Positions 6,569 to 10,536 of a DNA stretch of 10,536 bases are shown here, in pieces. How positions within the stretch are numbered: position 1 is the stretch's first letter; each line of letters starts with the position of its first letter. The notes under the pieces are model-generated. The model was given only the letters and a program-made list of their open reading frames with translations, did not search any database and was not told the DNA's origin. The DNA comes from Saprospiraceae bacterium. Its GTDB lineage: Bacteria; Bacteroidota; Bacteroidia; Chitinophagales; Saprospiraceae. The position numbers and the translations under genes are program-made. The stretch covers positions 1-10,536 of the forward strand of contig JABDLW010000191.1 in NCBI GenBank assembly GCA_013001805.1. The letters run 5' to 3'.

Positions 6569-7684
6569 ATGAAATTTAGCATTTCTTCCGCTGATCTTTT
6601 AAGAAAAATTCAACTCGCCAATGGCGCTATTGGTTCGAATACGGTCGTGCCAATTTTGGAAGATTTTCTTTTTATCATCGATGGAAATACATTAACTATA
6701 TCTGCCACCGATCTAGAGACTTCGATCACTACGCAAACCGATGTCATTTCTGATAAAAGTGGTTCCATTGCAATTCCAGGTAAAATTTTATTTGACACAC
6801 TCAAAGCTCTCCCGGAGCAGCCAATTACCATCGACGTAGATGAGTCAAAAAACAGTATTGAGATCACGTCATCATACGGAAAGTATAAGTTGTCAGGAGA
6901 TAATGCAGAAGATTTTCCCACCATTCCTAAACCTGACGGCACCGATTCGGTGACTTTGAGCGCTCATTTACTGCAGGAAGCTATCGCCAAGACGACTTTC
7001 GCTACCAGTAATGATGAATTGCGACTGGCGATGACCGGTGTATATGTTCAGATTGATTTCACTAAAATCACCTTTGTGGCTACCGATGCCCATAAACTGG
7101 TAAAATACACTTTCTCAGGACTGGAGAGTGATGTCAATACTTCCTTTATTATACCCAAGAAGTCGCTGACGCTCTTACGGCATGCATTGCCTGAAAATGG
7201 ACAAGTGGATATTTCGTTTAACAAGTCCAATGCCTTCTTTTCTTTCGGTGATCATAGCCTGGTTTGCCGGTTGATTGATGCTCAATATCCAAATTACAAC
7301 GCTGTCATTCCAGTCGATAATCCCAATGTCATGACTGCAGCCAGAGTAGATTTACTTAATTCACTACGTAGAATCGCTATCTACGCCAATAAGACTACCA
7401 ATCAAGTTGTCCTAAACATCGATGAAGGAAGCCTTACTATTGAAGCACAAGATCTGGACTTTTCCAATGAGGCTACTGAACAGCTCACTTGTGAGTACAA
7501 TGGCACTCCGGTCACCATCGGCTTTAATGCTAAATTTATCATTGAAATGCTCAACGTGCTAGACACCGATGAAATCATCTTAGAACTGTCTACGCCCAAT
7601 AAGGCAGGTATCATTCTACCGGGTGAAAGCCCGGAGGACGAACATCTGCTTATGCTGGTCATGCCAGTGATGTTGAGCCGCTAG
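6569..7684 (+). CDS. dnaN: DNA polymerase III beta subunit (sliding clamp)
   Basis: This 371-residue protein forms the ring-shaped homodimer that encircles DNA and tethers the replicative polymerase and other clamp-binding factors. It shows the three-fold clamp-domain architecture (about 1-120, 125-245 and 250-371). Typical stretches are MKFSISSADLLRKIQLANGA at the N-terminus, VPILEDFLF in the first domain, ATDAHKLVKYTF in the second, and the terminal LLMLVMPVMLSR, equivalent to the MPMRL-type end that lines the partner-binding groove. The ATG at 6569 gives normal length; no Shine-Dalgarno sequence is visible, as is usual in this phylum. dnaA and recF are not adjacent, so this does not look like a classic dnaA-dnaN origin region. 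nadD follows after 29 bp in the same direction. Confidence 0.98.
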   Translation: MKFSISSADLLRKIQLANGAIGSNTVVPILEDFLFIIDGNTLTISATDLETSITTQTDVISDKSGSIAIPGKILFDTLKALPEQPITIDVDESKNSIEITSSYGKYKLSGDNAEDFPTIPKPDGTDSVTLSAHLLQEAIAKTTFATSNDELRLAMTGVYVQIDFTKITFVATDAHKLVKYTFSGLESDVNTSFIIPKKSLTLLRHALPENGQVDISFNKSNAFFSFGDHSLVCRLIDAQYPNYNAVIPVDNPNVMTAARVDLLNSLRRIAIYANKTTNQVVLNIDEGSLTIEAQDLDFSNEATEQLTCEYNGTPVTIGFNAKFIIEMLNVLDTDEIILELSTPNKAGIILPGESPEDEHLLMLVMPVMLSR

Positions 7685-7713
7685 GGTATTTGCCCAACTA
7701 AAAAATTCTTACG

Positions 7714-8292
7714 ATGAAGGTTGGCTTATATTTTGGCTCATTCAATCCTGTGCATGTAGGCCATATGATCATCGCCAATCAGATACTCAGCTTTTCTGAT
7801 TTGGATCAGATATGGATGATCGTCAGTCCACATAATCCATTAAAGAAGAAAAGATCTCTTGCGAATGACTTTGACCGCTTGCACCTGGTGAACTTGGCCA
7901 TAGGTGACAACCTGCAGATTAAGGCGTCCAATGTCGAATTCGGTTTGCCGAAGCCATCTTATACCATAGATACTTTGGTTTACCTCAAAGAAAAACATCC
8001 TTCCTTTGAGTTTAGGTTGATTATGGGCGGAGATAATCTGATTTCATTTCCCAAGTGGAAAAACCATCAACTGATCTTGGAACAATACGGAATATTGGTG
8101 TATTTAAGACGGGACACCGATCTTAGCACGGCGGTCAATCATCCTAATATCTCTCTACTATCAGACCTGCCGTTACTGGATATATCTTCGACATACATTC
8201 GAAAATGTCTCAAAAAGGGAATATCTGTTCAATATCTGGTGCCGGACGCCGTTTTCCAGTATCTGGAAGGCAGCAATATGTATCGCCGTTAA
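7714..8292 (+). CDS. nadD: Nicotinate-nucleotide adenylyltransferase
   Basis: This 192-residue cytoplasmic nucleotidyltransferase joins nicotinate mononucleotide and ATP to form deamido-NAD, the step before NAD synthetase. The family signature is complete: GSFNPVHVGH (8-17) with the HxGH nucleotide-binding motif, SPHNPLK (38-44), PSYTIDTL (81-88), MGGDNL (104-109) and ISSTYIRK (157-164) for the ATP phosphates. This is the NadD pattern rather than that of phosphopantetheine adenylyltransferase (CoaD), which shares the HxGH fold but is shorter and lacks the SYTIDTL stretch. The start ATG at 7714 directly opens the first strand MKVGLYFGSF. It lies 29 bp after dnaN and 22-40 bp before porZ, depending on the porZ start, and is probably co-transcribed with both. 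Confidence 0.97.
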   Translation: MKVGLYFGSFNPVHVGHMIIANQILSFSDLDQIWMIVSPHNPLKKKRSLANDFDRLHLVNLAIGDNLQIKASNVEFGLPKPSYTIDTLVYLKEKHPSFEFRLIMGGDNLISFPKWKNHQLILEQYGILVYLRRDTDLSTAVNHPNISLLSDLPLLDISSTYIRKCLKKGISVQYLVPDAVFQYLEGSNMYRR

Positions 8293-8332
8293 GCCTAAAA
8301 CATTAAGACAATTCATGTCGTTAATTGAAGCA

Positions 8333-10536
8333 ATGAGACTGAACAAAGTTTTCCTTTTCCTTCTGTTGTGCCAAATTTGTTATGGTCAGGTTGACCAGGC
8401 GGTGGGTCAGTGGAAGTCATATCTTCCCTATAAATTTGGCTGGAGCGTCACCCAGAGTCCCGATGCCATCTACTATGGAACCCAATGGTCACTTCTAAAA
8501 ATCAACAAAGAAGATTTAAGCCTGGAATACTTCTCTAAGGTAGAAGGCCTCCACGATATCGGAATTCAATCGGTCGACTATGATGAAGTAGAGCAGGTCC
8601 TGATCATCGTATACTCCAATAGCAATATTGATCTGATCTACGAAAACGAAATCGTCAATCTAAATCAAATCCAAGCAAACACGCAGATAGTCGAAGATCG
8701 CACGGTCAACGATGTATTTATTCAATCTCCCTATGCCTATTTGGCTTGCGGCTTTGGACTTGTGCAATTGGACTTACAGGCCCGGGAGTTTGGTTTCACA
8801 ACTTTTACGAGCACGCCAGTGTACGGTGTAGCTATTGATCAAAATGAGCTTATTATTTCCACGGAACAAGGGATTTTCGGGGTAAGCACATCGGCCGGAA
8901 ATAATTTGGCAGATTTCAGTACATGGTTGAAGAAGGGGTTTGCGGATGGACTCCCGGAAATACATGAAGGCACGCGAATATCAAGTAGTAATGGTTCTAT
9001 TTTTGTGGGAATCGATGACGAAGTCTACCGAAAAAATGGTGACCGGTTTGAGTTTCTGCATCAGGAAGTTGGTTTTGATTTTCAGTTTGCAGTAATTGGA
9101 AATGACGGGATATTGACCGGCTGGAAATGTCGCACCGATTGCAATGGTAAAAAAGTGATGATCACTGAAAGTGGAGCCAAAAAGCAGGTGATAAATTGCA
9201 GTACAAGAACTTTGGATGCGGTAGTGGATCAAGAAAATCGGATATGGTATGCAGATGAAGGTCGCGATTACAGATACAGTCTGGGATTTACCGGTGATTG
9301 TCTGAGGATCACACCGGATCGGCCTCCTACACATAATGTTGCTCAAATAGCAACTTTTGACCGGAGACTCTATGTAGCTACCGGTGGTGTTTCCATAAAC
9401 TATGGATATTTATTCAGGACAGAGGGTTTCTACACCAATGAGGAAGACAAATGGACGTCCTACAATTTGAGCAATGTGGCGATTCTTAAAGAAAAGGACA
9501 TGCGTGACTTTGTCTGTGTTGAAGCCGATACCGATGGTACCATTTATGTGGGGACTTTTTGGGATGGACTGATTCAATATAAAGATGAAGAAATCACTGT
9601 CTTTGATAAAGACAATTCCAGCCTGCAAAACAGTGTAATAAATCCGGACCGTAACCGGGTAACAGACCTGGCTTTTGATGCCGAAGGTAATCTCTGGATA
9701 CTTAATCACGACGCTCCTGAGCCTATCTCCGTTTTTACCAAAGACGGGGAATGGAAGAGTTTTGGTATACCGACAAATACCAACGTTGAGCACCTGGCGA
9801 TCGATCAGGTAGGTAATAAATGGATTTCCGTAGGAGGAATTGGTTTGGTTGTATTGGACACCGGTGATGACTTGATGCTAACTTCAGATGATCGGTATTT
9901 GCTACTCAACTCAACCAACTCCGAGCTCACGTCAAATTCCATCAATGACCTTGCTGCTGATCGTGATGGTGGTATTTGGGTGGGATCTGCCGAAGGACTC
10001 GTGCTATTTAATTGCGGTAACTTTACTGCCGAAAGCGACTGCTTTAGTAATCGTCCGATTGTTGATCAGAATGGCATCCCGGGGGAACTTCTCGGAGAAG
10101 AAAACGTAAAAGCGATTGCTATAGATGGTGCCAATCAAAAATGGTTTGGCACAAATAACGGAGTATTTGTTCAAAGTGCTGATGGCGAAACGCAGGTTTA
10201 TTCTTTTAATGTCAGGAATTCCCCTCTTTTTGATAATGGCATTATAGATATTGCCATAGATGGTGTAGATGGAGAAGTGTTTATCGCTACGAATAAAGGA
10301 TTACAGTCTTTCCGGGGTGAGGCAACCGAAGGCACGGCATTTCATACATCGCCTATCACCGTTTTTCCCAATCCGGTACGACCGGATTACACCGGTCCGA
10401 TTTCCATTAAGGGTTTAGCCGAAAACGCCAACGTTAAAATCACGGATATTTCGGGATTAATCGTTTTTGAAACCACAGCAAAAGGAGGTCAAGCCATTTG
10501 GTTTGGTAATGATTTTAATGGGAGGAGAGCTTCCTC
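8333..10536 (+). CDS. porZ: PorZ-type T9SS surface component, beta-propeller protein (3' end cut by window edge)
   Basis: The open frame runs 734 codons to the window edge without a stop. PorZ belongs to the T9SS cell-surface attachment complex with PorU, PorV and PorQ, and in Porphyromonas gingivalis supplies the A-LPS used to anchor cargo. A signal peptide starts MRLNKVFLFLLLC and probably ends near YGQ (18-20). The mature start AVGQWKSYLPY (23-33) is typical of PorZ. Propeller-blade motifs repeat: DGTIYVGTFWDGL (401-413), EGNLWIL (451-457), VGNKWISVGGIGL (493-505), DGGIWVGSAEGL (545-556) and NQKWFGTNNGVF (601-612). A C-terminal domain opens at TVFPNPV (676-682). Roughly 40 residues appear missing. 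ATG 8333 is preferred because it gives a clean basic n-region; ATG 8315 adds MSLIEA. A generic two-component-regulator propeller protein is the alternative, but no kinase domain is present. Confidence 0.85.
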   Translation, partial: MRLNKVFLFLLLCQICYGQVDQAVGQWKSYLPYKFGWSVTQSPDAIYYGTQWSLLKINKEDLSLEYFSKVEGLHDIGIQSVDYDEVEQVLIIVYSNSNIDLIYENEIVNLNQIQANTQIVEDRTVNDVFIQSPYAYLACGFGLVQLDLQAREFGFTTFTSTPVYGVAIDQNELIISTEQGIFGVSTSAGNNLADFSTWLKKGFADGLPEIHEGTRISSSNGSIFVGIDDEVYRKNGDRFEFLHQEVGFDFQFAVIGNDGILTGWKCRTDCNGKKVMITESGAKKQVINCSTRTLDAVVDQENRIWYADEGRDYRYSLGFTGDCLRITPDRPPTHNVAQIATFDRRLYVATGGVSINYGYLFRTEGFYTNEEDKWTSYNLSNVAILKEKDMRDFVCVEADTDGTIYVGTFWDGLIQYKDEEITVFDKDNSSLQNSVINPDRNRVTDLAFDAEGNLWILNHDAPEPISVFTKDGEWKSFGIPTNTNVEHLAIDQVGNKWISVGGIGLVVLDTGDDLMLTSDDRYLLLNSTNSELTSNSINDLAADRDGGIWVGSAEGLVLFNCGNFTAESDCFSNRPIVDQNGIPGELLGEENVKAIAIDGANQKWFGTNNGVFVQSADGETQVYSFNVRNSPLFDNGIIDIAIDGVDGEVFIATNKGLQSFRGEATEGTAFHTSPITVFPNPVRPDYTGPISIKGLAENANVKITDISGLIVFETTAKGGQAIWFGNDFNGRRAS

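Noticed and set aside
8313..8335. ATG at 8315 as the start of the PorZ-type gene.
   Set aside because: It adds MSLIEA with an acidic residue before the basic signal-peptide n-region; ATG 8333 gives a cleaner signal peptide. It cannot be excluded.
8981..9793. Minus-strand open frames of about 121 and 127 codons (8981-9346 and 9410-9793).
   Set aside because: They are antisense to the continuous PorZ-type frame, which carries signal peptide, propeller motifs and C-terminal domain; the antisense translations show no recognisable family.
1..10536. tRNA, rRNA, CRISPR repeats, insertion sequences, riboswitches.
   Set aside because: No spaced direct repeats, transposase motifs or RNA-gene signatures were seen; nearly the whole window is covered by conserved coding sequence.

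Overview
The window reads as a chromosomal housekeeping segment from a Bacteroidota bacterium; a Saprospiria-like lineage is a guess. Three things point there. The right edge carries a PorZ-type protein of the type IX secretion system (T9SS), which is confined to this phylum. The left edge carries a DUF2851 protein, a family I associate with Bacteroidota. Clear Shine-Dalgarno sequences are mostly absent, and the best promoter candidates fit the Bacteroidota -33/-7 pattern (TTTG, about 20 nt, TAnnTTTG). The DNA is moderately AT-rich, and no mobile element, phage gene, CRISPR array or RNA gene is visible.

Left part (1-5022, minus strand, transcribed right to left): mreB, mreC, mreD and mrdA (PBP2) form a compact cell-elongation operon with a 16 bp gap, a 20 bp overlap and a 13 bp gap. 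After a 73 bp gap come folA (dihydrofolate reductase) and, overlapping its stop codon, the start of a DUF2851 gene cut by the window edge. The flippase/polymerase partner rodA, which often follows mrdA, is not there.

Middle (5023-6568): an AT-rich 152 bp leader with a plausible mreB promoter is followed by one minus-strand M16-family peptidase homologue that has lost its zinc-binding residues. A 128 bp divergent intergenic region then holds a 12 bp perfect inverted repeat and a good dnaN promoter candidate.

Right part (6569-10536, plus strand): dnaN (DNA polymerase sliding clamp), nadD (NAD biosynthesis) and porZ (T9SS surface attachment) run in the same direction with short gaps and are probably co-transcribed. 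porZ runs off the right edge inside its C-terminal domain.

The gene content is mostly conventional. I do not see a new multi-gene system. The points most worth following are the degenerate stand-alone M16 protein, the inverted repeat overlapping the dnaN promoter, the possible leaderless folA transcript, and the replacement of rodA by folA-DUF2851.
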